From NCBI RefSeq assembly GCF_000720725.1, contig NZ_JOCQ01000133.1:1-20906 (forward strand): DNA of 20,906 nt. Reading direction: 5' to 3'. Below, piece by piece: positions 7,374 to 14,857 of this stretch. The notes under the pieces were generated by a model. That model was not told the origin of the DNA. It saw only the letters and a list, made by a program, of their open reading frames with translations, and ran no database searches. The DNA comes from Streptomyces rimosus subsp. rimosus (lineage in GTDB: Bacteria > Actinomycetota > Actinomycetes > Streptomycetales > Streptomycetaceae). The translations under genes were made by a program, and so were the position numbers. Position 1 is the stretch's first letter. Every line of letters starts with the position of its first letter.

Positions 7374-7423
7374 CCGCCCGCCCGGAAGGTCCGGGAGCCC
7401 GGGCGGCGGGTTCCGGAAGGAAC
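7347..7423 (+). promoter_or_regulatory. Candidate attenuator with sequestered ribosome site
   Basis: The leader contains TTCCGG at 7347, 7356 and 7411 and its complement CCGGAA at 7382 and 7413, so several pairings exclude each other. A long hairpin can form from GCCGCCCG (7373-7380) with CGGGCGGC (7400-7407), stacked on CCCGG/CCGGG (7381-7385, 7391-7395). A second one, GTTCC-GGAA-GGAAC (7410-7423), has a GNRA-type loop and hides the GGAAGGA ribosome site of the gene at 7427. Confidence 0.45.
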
Positions 7424-7426
7424 GCG

Positions 7427-7732
7427 ATGTCCCGTACGGACAAAACGAAACCACTGTGGGTCCGCCACGCCGAACACGCCCCCCGGCCGGTCCACGACCA
7501 CCGCCACGGCCCCTGCGACCTGCCGCCGCACCCGACGCGGAAGGCCGCGGACACCCGCTGCCGCTGGGAGGACCCCGGCATGATCCTCCTCGGCTGCACC
7601 TGCTGCGCGGGCTGCCAGCGGCGCGGCTGCACCAAGGAGTGGCAGCGCTTCGTCCGCAGCAGCAACCGCAGGGCCCGTTACACGGCCCGACGAGAGACCC
7701 GCCGCTACGTCACCGAGCACCGGCCCGACTGA
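7427..7732 (+). CDS. Small Cys-rich basic protein, function unknown
   Basis: The ATG at 7427 follows GGAAGGA by 5 nt and gives 101 residues; an earlier in-frame GTG lacks a ribosome site and would lie in the hairpin region. The protein is rich in Arg and His. It has an N-terminal HDHRHGPC segment and a central cluster, LLGCTCCAGCQRRGC, with five Cys in twelve residues plus two further Cys upstream. That cluster could bind zinc or another metal. The C-terminal 35 residues are strongly basic and helical, fit for nucleic acid binding. There is no signal peptide or membrane segment. I do not recognise a named family. The leader ORF and hairpins upstream suggest post-transcriptional control. Confidence 0.7.
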   Translation: MSRTDKTKPLWVRHAEHAPRPVHDHRHGPCDLPPHPTRKAADTRCRWEDPGMILLGCTCCAGCQRRGCTKEWQRFVRSSNRRARYTARRETRRYVTEHRPD

Positions 7733-7748
7733 CCCCCGGGGCCCTCTT

Positions 7749-7772
7749 GGGGGCGGCCCTGACGCCGCCCCC
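7749..7772 (+). terminator. Hairpin terminator after the Cys-rich gene
   Basis: A perfect 9-bp stem, GGGGGCGGC / GCCGCCCCC with a 6-nt loop (CCTGAC), lies 16 bp past the stop codon. There is no U-tract, which is common for Streptomyces terminators. Confidence 0.6.
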
Positions 7773-7896
7773 TCCGGCCCGGCCGGCCCCGCGCCGCCGG
7801 GCCGTACGTCCCGGCCACCGGGGTCTCGACCTCCGCCCGGGCCCCATGGTGGACACTGGAGAAAACGCCCCACCCCCTCGCACAGGAGCCGACCCC

Positions 7897-8103
7897 ATGC
7901 CCCGCCTCGCCGTCTTCGCCCTCGTCGTCTGCGCCCTCGCCGTCGCCGCGGCCGTCGTCTCGTTCATCCAGGGCAGCTGGCTCGGCATCGTGTGGATCTT
8001 GATGGCGGGCATCAGCAGCAACATGGCGTGGTTCTATGTGCGGAAGGCGAAGATGGAGCGGGCGGCAGGTGCGGGGCAGGAGGGGGCGGCTGCGGCCGGC
8101 TGA
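7897..8103 (+). CDS. Small two-helix membrane protein
   Basis: The ATG follows an AGGAG ribosome site and gives a 68-residue protein. Residues 4-25 (VFALVVCALAVAAA region) and about 28-47 (WLGIVWILMAGISSNMAWFY) are two hydrophobic helices joined by a short turn. A basic/Ala-rich tail follows (RKAKMERAAGAGQEG). It is probably an inner-membrane hairpin with the tail in the cytoplasm. Nothing in the sequence shows a function. Codon use is typical of the genome, so it is likely a real core gene. Confidence 0.7.
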   Translation: MPRLAVFALVVCALAVAAAVVSFIQGSWLGIVWILMAGISSNMAWFYVRKAKMERAAGAGQEGAAAAG

Positions 8104-8186
8104 GTCCATGGACTGCGCGGCAGCGCGGCGCCCATCCTCCACGGAGGGGCAGCGGCTGACCACCATGTGATGGGGTGATTGTGCGG

Positions 8187-8342
8187 CATCGTAATGTGCG
8201 GCCACTGAGGATGATTGTGGTCCAGGCGTGCCTTGCTGTGCGAGATCGTGCGCTCGTGGGTGGGTACGCCCTTGCGGGCTTTCATGATCCAGGAGAAGGC
8301 CCGTCCCATGCGCCACTGTTTCGGCGAGGACGTCAGGCCGTC
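8187..8342 (-). pseudogene. Remnant of an IS5-like transposase C-terminus
   Basis: Read on the minus strand, about 52 residues resemble the C-terminal end of IS5-family DDE transposases: KQWRMGRAFSWIMKARKG followed by HERTISHSKARL. In intact family members the matching stretch is RRWVVERTFSWIMKARR..RDYERL..HSEA. The key Glu of VERT is replaced (MGRA). The stretch runs on into antisense of the small membrane gene, and no intact transposase or terminal repeats are seen. It marks an old insertion. Confidence 0.5.
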
Positions 8343-9009
8343 CTGCTCATGGCAGCGCCAGACGGATGCGAGGTGCTGCCGAGGAAGGGCTTCGGCCGGC
8401 GGACGTGTTCGCCGCCGTAGGCAGAATAATCCGCCCAGGTGCCCGTCACCTCGGGACAGTCGCCTACCTGCTGTCCTTCTACCGCCCGGCCTGGACTCGG
8501 CCGAAGGCGTCCAGCCCATCCTGCGACGCAACCTGGCCCTGCGACCGTTGTCGCCCAAACTGAGGGTACCGTCCGCCATACCTATGCCGCCTCCAATACC
8601 GTGGCGACGTGTTCAAGGTGCCATGTGGACACCGGTCGGCCATGGCCGCAGGACGACGACATCACGCATTACAGGCAGTACATGGCGACGCTCAATGCGT
8701 CCGCACTTCGACTACTGCCACTCCTTGATGGTTGATCGATCGCCGACAGAAACTTGCCTAAGTCGCGCGCATGTACATTGCCCACCAGCCCCGAGTTCGG
8801 CGGTGGAAAAACTCAACGCCATGCGCTGCCCTCTCTACAGCTCTCCTGTTATAGCGCCGTTGAGGGGCATTGAGCTGACTCTGACCACGTCCGACGACCA
8901 GTCGAAGTGTCCGTCCACTGGCGGCGGAAAACAGTGTCGCTACAGGGAACCGACCCTCGTAGTCGCATCGTGTTATCGACTGACCAAATGAGTGACTGGT
9001 GGGGGACTT
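8343..9009. other. Gene-poor region upstream of the RHS gene
   Basis: I see no supportable gene in this stretch. Codon bias is weak in all frames and several short ORFs overlap one another. The left part may hold more of the decayed insertion element. No convincing promoter with both boxes was found before the RHS gene. Confidence 0.5.
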
Positions 9010-12000
9010 ATGGGTGTGGTGCTGCCGGGGTGGGCGGACGAGGTGCTCGATCTGATCGGGGTGTCCTGGCCGAACGTCGACGAGGACGACTACCGCGAGA
9101 TGGCGACGGCGATGCGGGAGTTCGCCGGCGACATCAACGACGGGGCGAGCCAGGCTCATGACGCAATTCAGGCACTGGTCTCCTCGGCGGGCGGCGGGCA
9201 GGCGGCCGAGGCGCTGAACGCCCACTGGAGCAAGATCAACGGTACGCATCTGACGAAGCTCGCCCAGTGCGGCGAGCTGGCCGCCACCGCGCTGGACGGG
9301 GTAGCCGTCCTCATTGAGGGCGCGAAGATCGGTGCGATCGTGCAGCTGGGCATCCTGGCGGCCGAGGTCATCGCCGCCCAGGCCGCCGCCCCCTTCACCC
9401 TCGGGCTGTCCGAGGTCGGCGCGCTGGGCGCCACCCAGGTCACCCGCGTCATCGTCAAGCGCCTCTTCAAGGAGGTGTGCCAGCAGGTCGCCGAGCAGGT
9501 CGTGAGTATCGCCCTGACGCCTGTCGAGGAGGCGCTCGGGGCGATGGTCGGCGACCTGGTCGTCCAGCTCGGCGCTAATGCGCTGGGTGTCAAGGACGGG
9601 GTCGACCTGGGGCAGACCGCCAAGGCGGGTAAGGAGGGCTTCGCGCAGGGCGTCCAGGGAGCCAAGGACGCCGCCAAGTCGGCTGCTGACAACCCCATGC
9701 AACTGCTCAGCGCTAGCGGTAGCGGCGGCGGGGGTGGTGTGGGAGGTGGTTCCGGGAGCGGCCCCGGGGCCGGCGGTTTCACCTTCGACCATGACGCCCA
9801 CAACAAGGCCGTCACCGGTCTGCACAGCGCCGGCGGCCACTTCCGCAACACCGCGGGCGGCAAGATCGGCCGCGCCAAGAGCCATCACGGTCGCACGCGC
9901 GGCAAGGACGCCATCGCCGACGCAGCGAACACGATGCTCGACAAGGTCATCGACGGCATCGAGGACGCGGTCAAAAAGTCCGCCAAGCACCTTGACGACA
10001 ACATGACCCGCGGTATCAAGCAGATGGCCAAGAACCATCACGAAAACGACAAGGGCCTCGCTGACCACTTCAAGGGAATAGGCAAAGACAGCAACAAGGA
10101 CCCCAAGAGTCCGGGTCGCGGAAAAGCAGGCAACTCGACTAACCGTCGATCCGGACCTTCCCGGAAGAGTGCTGCAGCCGAAAGTGCCGATGCCGATCAC
10201 CCTCGTGACAAGACCCGCCGAGACGAAGGCAGGTGCACGGACGGCACTGACCCTGTGGACCTGGCCACAGGCAAGGTGTTTCTATCACAGACCGACATCA
10301 CGCTTCCTGGCGTGTTGCCACTGATTTTTACCCGAAGGTACGAGTCGTCCATCCGCATCGGTAAGCACGTGGGACCATCGTGGACCTCCACCATTGACCA
10401 GCGCCTCGAAATTGACTCTGCGGAAGTTATTTTCGTCACCGAGGCGGGTCTACTGTTGCGCTACGGGGTGCCGGATATAGGCACGTCGATCCTGCCCAAG
10501 AACGGCCCACGCTGGCCGCTTGAACGTACCCCCCAGGGCGACTGGGCCGTCTACGACCCAACCGCGCGAACAACTCGATACTTCAGTGAACCTTTGGATC
10601 ATCCGGGCATAGCTTTGCTCGATGAGATAATCGATCAGAATGGCCATCGCATACTCTTCGATTATGCTCACGGTGCCAGCACCCCACACGCAATACGCCA
10701 CAGTTCCGGTTACAAGATTCTCCTGGCCTACGACGAGCGAAATCTCCTGGCGGCTCTGTATCTGGCCAACGCTGCCGATGACGGGTCAGATGCACTGATA
10801 AGAACCTACACGCATGACGAGTTCGGCAATCTTGTCAGCATTACCAACTCCGTCGAAGCAGTAACACGGTTCGAATACGATACCGAGCATCGGATGACTT
10901 CGTGGGTCGACTCCAATGGTTCACGCTACGAGTATGCTTACGATGAGCGTCACCGCTGCACAAGCCAGGCCGGCCGTCACGGCCACATCTCCAATCGGTT
11001 CACTTACGGGGAGGCCGACCCGGAAACCCGTCACCGAACCACCATCCGTACTGACGGGAAAGGTGCAAGCACGCAGTACCTTATAAACGACCGTCTACAG
11101 GTCGTTGCGGTAACGGACCCGCTCGGCAATACGACTCGGTCAACCTACGATGCGCATGATCGACCCCTGTACGTCACCGACCCCCTGGGGGCGGTCACTC
11201 AATGGGTTTACGATGAGGCCGGGCGTCCCGTGCGGCTGATTCATCCTGACGGCAGCAGCAACAGCGTGGTCTATAACGGTCTTGGGCTACCGACAGAGAT
11301 CACTGGGCCGGACGGAAAAACTTACCGACAGGAATATGACACACGCGGAAATCGCATATCGGTCGCTGACCCAGCCGGTCAGATCACGCGCTTTACTCAT
11401 GACCAGCGCGGATTTCTCACGTCGGTCACCGACCCTCTGGGCGCTGTCAGTCGAATCAAGTGCAATGCTGCCGGTCTTCCTGTCGCACTCACAGACCCCC
11501 TCGGAGCATCCACGGTCATACACCGGGACGCGTTCGGCAGAGCCATCTCCGTAACAGACCCTACCGGACATACGGTTCATCACAAATGGAATACCGAAGG
11601 GAACATATCAACCCGATCGATCTCCGATTCCAGTGTGGAGACCTGGACCTACGACGGCGAGGGGAACTGCACTTCCTATACGGATCCGATGGGACATACC
11701 ACCAAATTCGAGTACGGGCATTTCGACCAGTTGAGCGCGCGCATCGATCCGGATGGGGCGCGGTACGAGTTTACGCACGACACCGAACTCCGCCTCAGAG
11801 AAGTGACCAATCCGCAGGGTCTGACCTGGCAGTACGAATACGATGCGGCGGGACGTCTGATTTCCGAGACGGACTTCGACGGCCGGACCCAGTCCTACAC
11901 GCACGATGCCGCTGGGCGCCTCGCTTCCCGCACTACGCCCCTCGGATACAGCATCAAATTCCAGTATGACGTTCTCGGCCGTGTTCAAGTCAAAGATGCC

Positions 12001-13692
12001 GACGGGGAAATCACCACTTTCCGCTATGACGCCGCCGGGCGACCTGTGCGAATCAACTCGCAGAACAGCCAAGTTGCTTATCTTCGCGATGACTGCGGCC
12101 AGGTGGTTGAGGAAACTGTGGACGGTCGGGTCACCACCTACGAGTACGATGCTGTGGGGCGCTGCATATCGCGGACAACGCCCACGGGTGCAGTCAGTCG
12201 ATGGACATACGATCCGGCTGGACGACGTACCGGACTTGACGCATCGGGCCGGCATCTAACCTTCTCCAGGGATGCGTTGGGTCGAGAACTCGCGCGCGCC
12301 CTGGGCGACGTCGTTCACTCTCATACTTTTGACACTCTCGGTCGTCTCACGGAACAGCACATCACCTCCGCCGCTGAGACCATCCAGCGTCGTACGTACG
12401 ATTATCGCTCTGACGGTAGCCTCATCGGAGTGGACGACTTCCTCCACGGTCCGCGTCGTTTCGACATCGACGCCGCTGGTCGAGTAGCCGCTGTTTCGGC
12501 TCGCGAATGGAGCGAAACCTACGCTTATGACCTAGCCGGCAACCAGGTCGCTGCCACGTGGCCCGATCGGAACCCGGCGCCCGAGGCGCGGGGTGAGCGG
12601 ATCTACACCGGCACCCGCCTCAACCGCGCGGGACGCGTCCACTATGAACACGATGCGGCTGGCCGCACTACGCTGCGCCGGATCACGCGTCTTTCCCGAA
12701 AACCCGACGTCTGGCGCTACACATGGGACGCGGAGGACCGCCTGGTTGCCTGCTCTACCCCTAACGGCACCATTTGGCACTACACCTATGACCCGATGGG
12801 TCGACGCACCGCCAAGTCGCGGCTGGCCGAAGACGGACGCAGCATCGCCGAGCAGGTGACCTTTACATGGGACGGTGCCACTCTGTGCGAGCAGACCACG
12901 CATGTGTCGGGTGAGACGAGACAAGTCGTCATCACATGGGACCACGAGGGTCTCAGGCCCCTCATCCAGCGCGAACGTCGCACTGTGACCCACTCTCCGC
13001 AGCAGGAGATTGACCAACGATTTTTCACAATTGTTTCAGATCTTGTCGGCACGCCTACCGAGCTCATTGATGAATCGGGACACGTCGCTTATCACACGCG
13101 AACAGCCGTCTGGGGCAGAACTGCCTGGAACGCAGGTGCCACCGCCTATATCCCTCTACGCTTCCCCGGTCAGTATTTCGATCCGGAAACTCAGCTTCAT
13201 TACAACTACTTCCGTCATTACGATCCGGATGTCGGTCGATACCTAACGGTCGATCCACTCGGACTGGAACCGGCAGACAACCCCGTCGCTTATGTCGGGA
13301 ATCCGCTCACGTGGAGCGACCCTTATGGGTTGAGCCCCTACAAGCCCGCCACAAATGTAGGCACGATCGATCCGGCGCTGGTGAGGTTCTCCCAAAGCAG
13401 CGTCAGCAACCACTTCGGCAACGGGCATACAGTGGAGCAAACCGCGGCCGGCCTGCGGTCTGGCTGGATCAACCCCGAAGATGTACCCCCAGTGCGACTC
13501 ACGGTAAGAAATGGTAACCTGTATACCCTCGATAACCGGCGCCTGGTAGCCTTCCAGAAAGCGGGAGTCCCGATTCCTTTCCGCATGGCTTCTCGTGAGG
13601 AAGCGATGGCCGAGGAGTGGAAGTTCACCAATAAAAAAGACGGGCTCTCCATTGTGGTGAACAAGCTTGACCCAGAGGAGTGGTCTCCATGA
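9010..13692 (+). CDS. RHS/YD-repeat polymorphic toxin with WXG100-like N-terminus
   Basis: The ATG at 9010 follows GGTGGGGGA closely; a GTG 18 bp upstream has no ribosome site. The 1560 residues run as follows. Residues 1-100 form a WXG100/CpnT-like helical domain (VLDLIGVSWPNVDEDDY, then HWSKI near 71). Residues 100-230 are hydrophobic helices, and about 235-256 a Gly/Ser linker. A basic helical region extends to about 405. The RHS core runs from 411 (DPVDLATGKVFLSQTDITLP) through many YD repeats to DPLGL and NPLTWSDPYGL near 1415-1441. The tail from about 1442 to 1560 is the presumed toxin, with DVPPVRLTVRNGNLYTLDNRR (key DNRR 1508-1511). RHS shells encapsulate and release C-terminal toxins against rival bacteria; the N-terminus suggests type VII-like export. 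The tail resembles the ParB/sulfiredoxin fold, so nuclease activity is possible but unproven. ATA and AGA codons are frequent, unlike the neighbours. Confidence 0.88.
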   Translation: MGVVLPGWADEVLDLIGVSWPNVDEDDYREMATAMREFAGDINDGASQAHDAIQALVSSAGGGQAAEALNAHWSKINGTHLTKLAQCGELAATALDGVAVLIEGAKIGAIVQLGILAAEVIAAQAAAPFTLGLSEVGALGATQVTRVIVKRLFKEVCQQVAEQVVSIALTPVEEALGAMVGDLVVQLGANALGVKDGVDLGQTAKAGKEGFAQGVQGAKDAAKSAADNPMQLLSASGSGGGGGVGGGSGSGPGAGGFTFDHDAHNKAVTGLHSAGGHFRNTAGGKIGRAKSHHGRTRGKDAIADAANTMLDKVIDGIEDAVKKSAKHLDDNMTRGIKQMAKNHHENDKGLADHFKGIGKDSNKDPKSPGRGKAGNSTNRRSGPSRKSAAAESADADHPRDKTRRDEGRCTDGTDPVDLATGKVFLSQTDITLPGVLPLIFTRRYESSIRIGKHVGPSWTSTIDQRLEIDSAEVIFVTEAGLLLRYGVPDIGTSILPKNGPRWPLERTPQGDWAVYDPTARTTRYFSEPLDHPGIALLDEIIDQNGHRILFDYAHGASTPHAIRHSSGYKILLAYDERNLLAALYLANAADDGSDALIRTYTHDEFGNLVSITNSVEAVTRFEYDTEHRMTSWVDSNGSRYEYAYDERHRCTSQAGRHGHISNRFTYGEADPETRHRTTIRTDGKGASTQYLINDRLQVVAVTDPLGNTTRSTYDAHDRPLYVTDPLGAVTQWVYDEAGRPVRLIHPDGSSNSVVYNGLGLPTEITGPDGKTYRQEYDTRGNRISVADPAGQITRFTHDQRGFLTSVTDPLGAVSRIKCNAAGLPVALTDPLGASTVIHRDAFGRAISVTDPTGHTVHHKWNTEGNISTRSISDSSVETWTYDGEGNCTSYTDPMGHTTKFEYGHFDQLSARIDPDGARYEFTHDTELRLREVTNPQGLTWQYEYDAAGRLISETDFDGRTQSYTHDAAGRLASRTTPLGYSIKFQYDVLGRVQVKDADGEITTFRYDAAGRPVRINSQNSQVAYLRDDCGQVVEETVDGRVTTYEYDAVGRCISRTTPTGAVSRWTYDPAGRRTGLDASGRHLTFSRDALGRELARALGDVVHSHTFDTLGRLTEQHITSAAETIQRRTYDYRSDGSLIGVDDFLHGPRRFDIDAAGRVAAVSAREWSETYAYDLAGNQVAATWPDRNPAPEARGERIYTGTRLNRAGRVHYEHDAAGRTTLRRITRLSRKPDVWRYTWDAEDRLVACSTPNGTIWHYTYDPMGRRTAKSRLAEDGRSIAEQVTFTWDGATLCEQTTHVSGETRQVVITWDHEGLRPLIQRERRTVTHSPQQEIDQRFFTIVSDLVGTPTELIDESGHVAYHTRTAVWGRTAWNAGATAYIPLRFPGQYFDPETQLHYNYFRHYDPDVGRYLTVDPLGLEPADNPVAYVGNPLTWSDPYGLSPYKPATNVGTIDPALVRFSQSSVSNHFGNGHTVEQTAAGLRSGWINPEDVPPVRLTVRNGNLYTLDNRRLVAFQKAGVPIPFRMASREEAMAEEWKFTNKKDGLSIVVNKLDPEEWSP

Positions 13693-13949
13693 AGTGGACA
13701 GATGAAACCATAAATGCCATTTCGAACAGGCAAGATTTGGCGGCGTACCTGCAGCATTTGTCGCAAGGGATGCGGGATGGAGCCGTGCGGATGGAGAATC
13801 CGTCGGCGATCGATTATGTAAGCGCCGCCTCGCGGTGGACCGAGGCCATGGACGGGTATTTCGAGAACATTGTCGGACAGCCAGTTCCCGACCAGCCGGA
13901 CTGGGCGATGGTTGCAGCAATATTTCGAGCTGCGGTCGTCTACGAGTAG
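13689..13949 (+). CDS. Probable immunity protein for the RHS toxin
   Basis: The ATG overlaps the RHS stop (ATGA), with AGAGGAG 8 nt upstream, and gives 86 residues. The sequence (NRQDLAAYLQHLSQGMRDG, then ENPSAIDYVSAASRWTEAMDG, then a PDQPDW..VAAIFRAAVVYE end) resembles a small acidic family named DUF7660 in public annotation, as far as I recall. Members of that family often sit next to polymorphic toxins. It should neutralise the toxin tail in the producer's cytoplasm. Position, coupling and small acidic character support this; no direct evidence of binding exists in the sequence. Confidence 0.75.
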   Translation: MKWTDETINAISNRQDLAAYLQHLSQGMRDGAVRMENPSAIDYVSAASRWTEAMDGYFENIVGQPVPDQPDWAMVAAIFRAAVVYE

Positions 13950-13977
13950 ACGTTTCCAACTCTTTTCGGGAATGAAT

Positions 13978-13998
13978 GCCCCCTTGTTTGAAGGGGGC
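13978..13998 (+). terminator. Hairpin between the immunity and HAD genes
   Basis: A perfect 8-bp stem, GCCCCCTT-GTTTG-AAGGGGGC, lies 28 bp after the immunity stop and just ahead of the HAD ribosome site. There is no U-tract, so it may be a weak terminator or processing site. Confidence 0.5.
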
Positions 13999-14018
13999 GG
14001 AGGCAGGAGTGGTGCGGT

Positions 14019-14519
14019 ATGGGCGGGCTTGGTGTGGACGTGGGTGGAGTGATCATTGCCCGCGCCGGCAGCGGGGACACCTCGTTCTTCGGGAAGCAGC
14101 CCATGCTGACGCCTGCTGTGGAAGGAGCCATGGACTGTCTCGCTCTACTTGTCAAGACGCGTTTTGGAAGTAGCGTGCATCTGGTCTCCAAGGCCGGCCC
14201 GAGAACCGCTGCCCTCACCCGCAATTGGCTATATCATCATGACTTCTTCAGTAGAACGCGAATCGTGCCCGAGAATTTGCACTTTGTCCAGGAGCGTGGG
14301 GGCAAGGCGGAAGTATGTGATCGATTGGGTTTGGCTCATTTCATCGATGACCGTCTCGACGTGCTGCGAAGCTTGAAGACCGTTGCGCACAAGTACTTCT
14401 TCATGCACGGCATCAGCGGAGAGGCTGAACCTAGCGATCCAGACGGCCAGGTGATACGCGTCCATACATGGGCTGACATGGTGAAAGCCGTGGCGCAGAC
14501 AAGCGGGGTATCACCGTGA
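14019..14519 (+). CDS. HAD-like protein with altered motif I
   Basis: The ATG follows AGGAG by 9 nt; the product has 166 residues. HAD-superfamily motifs are in order: motif I as GVDVGGVI (Asp7), motif II Ser57 in VHLVSK, motif III Lys96 in GGKAEVC, and motif IV FIDD (Asp110, Asp111). The usual second Asp of DxD is Gly9 here, the position that acts as general acid/base in phosphatases. The protein may therefore be a slow phosphatase, a different phosphotransferase or a binding protein. It lies just after the toxin-immunity pair but has its own ribosome site and a hairpin between. A cargo or immunity role is not supported. Codon use is more mixed than in the flanking core genes. Confidence 0.75.
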   Translation: MGGLGVDVGGVIIARAGSGDTSFFGKQPMLTPAVEGAMDCLALLVKTRFGSSVHLVSKAGPRTAALTRNWLYHHDFFSRTRIVPENLHFVQERGGKAEVCDRLGLAHFIDDRLDVLRSLKTVAHKYFFMHGISGEAEPSDPDGQVIRVHTWADMVKAVAQTSGVSP

Positions 14520-14520
14520 T

Positions 14521-14649
14521 GCAGCCAAGACGGGGCCGGGTGCCGATCAGTTCCGTGAACTCCGTCGCTCGGTGGGAGTCGTGGACAACGCGGACCGGCT
14601 TTCCGGCAGTCTCTTCACGCGGGCCCCGCCCGGTGTTTCGGGGCGGTAA
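14521..14649 (+). pseudogene. Possible coding remnant after the HAD gene
   Basis: A frame with Streptomyces-like GC-rich third positions reads GADQFRELRRSVGVVDNADR and ends in TAA at 14647-14649. There is no ATG and no ribosome site near its beginning, so it looks like the tail of a lost gene. Its stop overlaps the ATG of the next small ORF (TAATG). I recognise no family. Confidence 0.25.
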
Positions 14650-14819
14650 TGCAGTTTCGGTTTACTCCAGCCCATCGTCCGCTTGGTCGAATCCGCGTTC
14701 CGCCGGTGCCGGTCCGCAAGGTCGTTCAGCCCTTCTACCGCTGCTTGGGTGACCAGTGCGCCGCCACCCAGGGGTACGTACAGACCGTGTGGAACCAGCG
14801 CAACCGCTACGGCACGTAA
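14649..14819 (+). CDS. Hypothetical 56-residue protein
   Basis: This ORF starts at an ATG in TAATG and ends in TAA. The product begins MQFRFTPAHRPLGR and ends with VVQPFYRCLGDQCAATQGYV followed by QTVWNQRNRYGT. It is basic with two Cys and has no signal or membrane segment. The ribosome site is poor (GGGGCGG only 2 nt away). It may be a real small gene, a truncated domain left by rearrangement, or chance. Confidence 0.3.
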   Translation: MQFRFTPAHRPLGRIRVPPVPVRKVVQPFYRCLGDQCAATQGYVQTVWNQRNRYGT

Positions 14820-14857
14820 CAGTCAGCCGGGGCGTCCGCGAAACGCGCTCGTGGTGG

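Noticed and set aside
8215..8991. Plus-strand 258-codon frame before the RHS gene
   Set aside because: Codon bias is poor, no motif is recognisable, and it overlaps the transposase remnant on the other strand.
9710..9775. Gly/Ser repeat tract in the RHS gene as a tandem repeat array
   Set aside because: It is an ordinary flexible linker between domains with no regular repeat unit.
8758..10200. Minus-strand 480-codon open frame opposite the RHS N-terminus
   Set aside because: It is antisense to a well-supported gene and has no family-like motifs; long antisense frames are expected in high-GC DNA.
14019..14519. HAD-like gene as a second immunity protein
   Set aside because: It has its own ribosome site, a hairpin separates it from the immunity gene, and HAD motifs are retained; nothing points to toxin binding.
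14516..14752. 78-codon frame starting at the HAD stop
   Set aside because: It is Ser/Arg/Pro-rich with weak codon bias; the alternative frame at 14521-14649 fits Streptomyces codon use better, and neither is firm.
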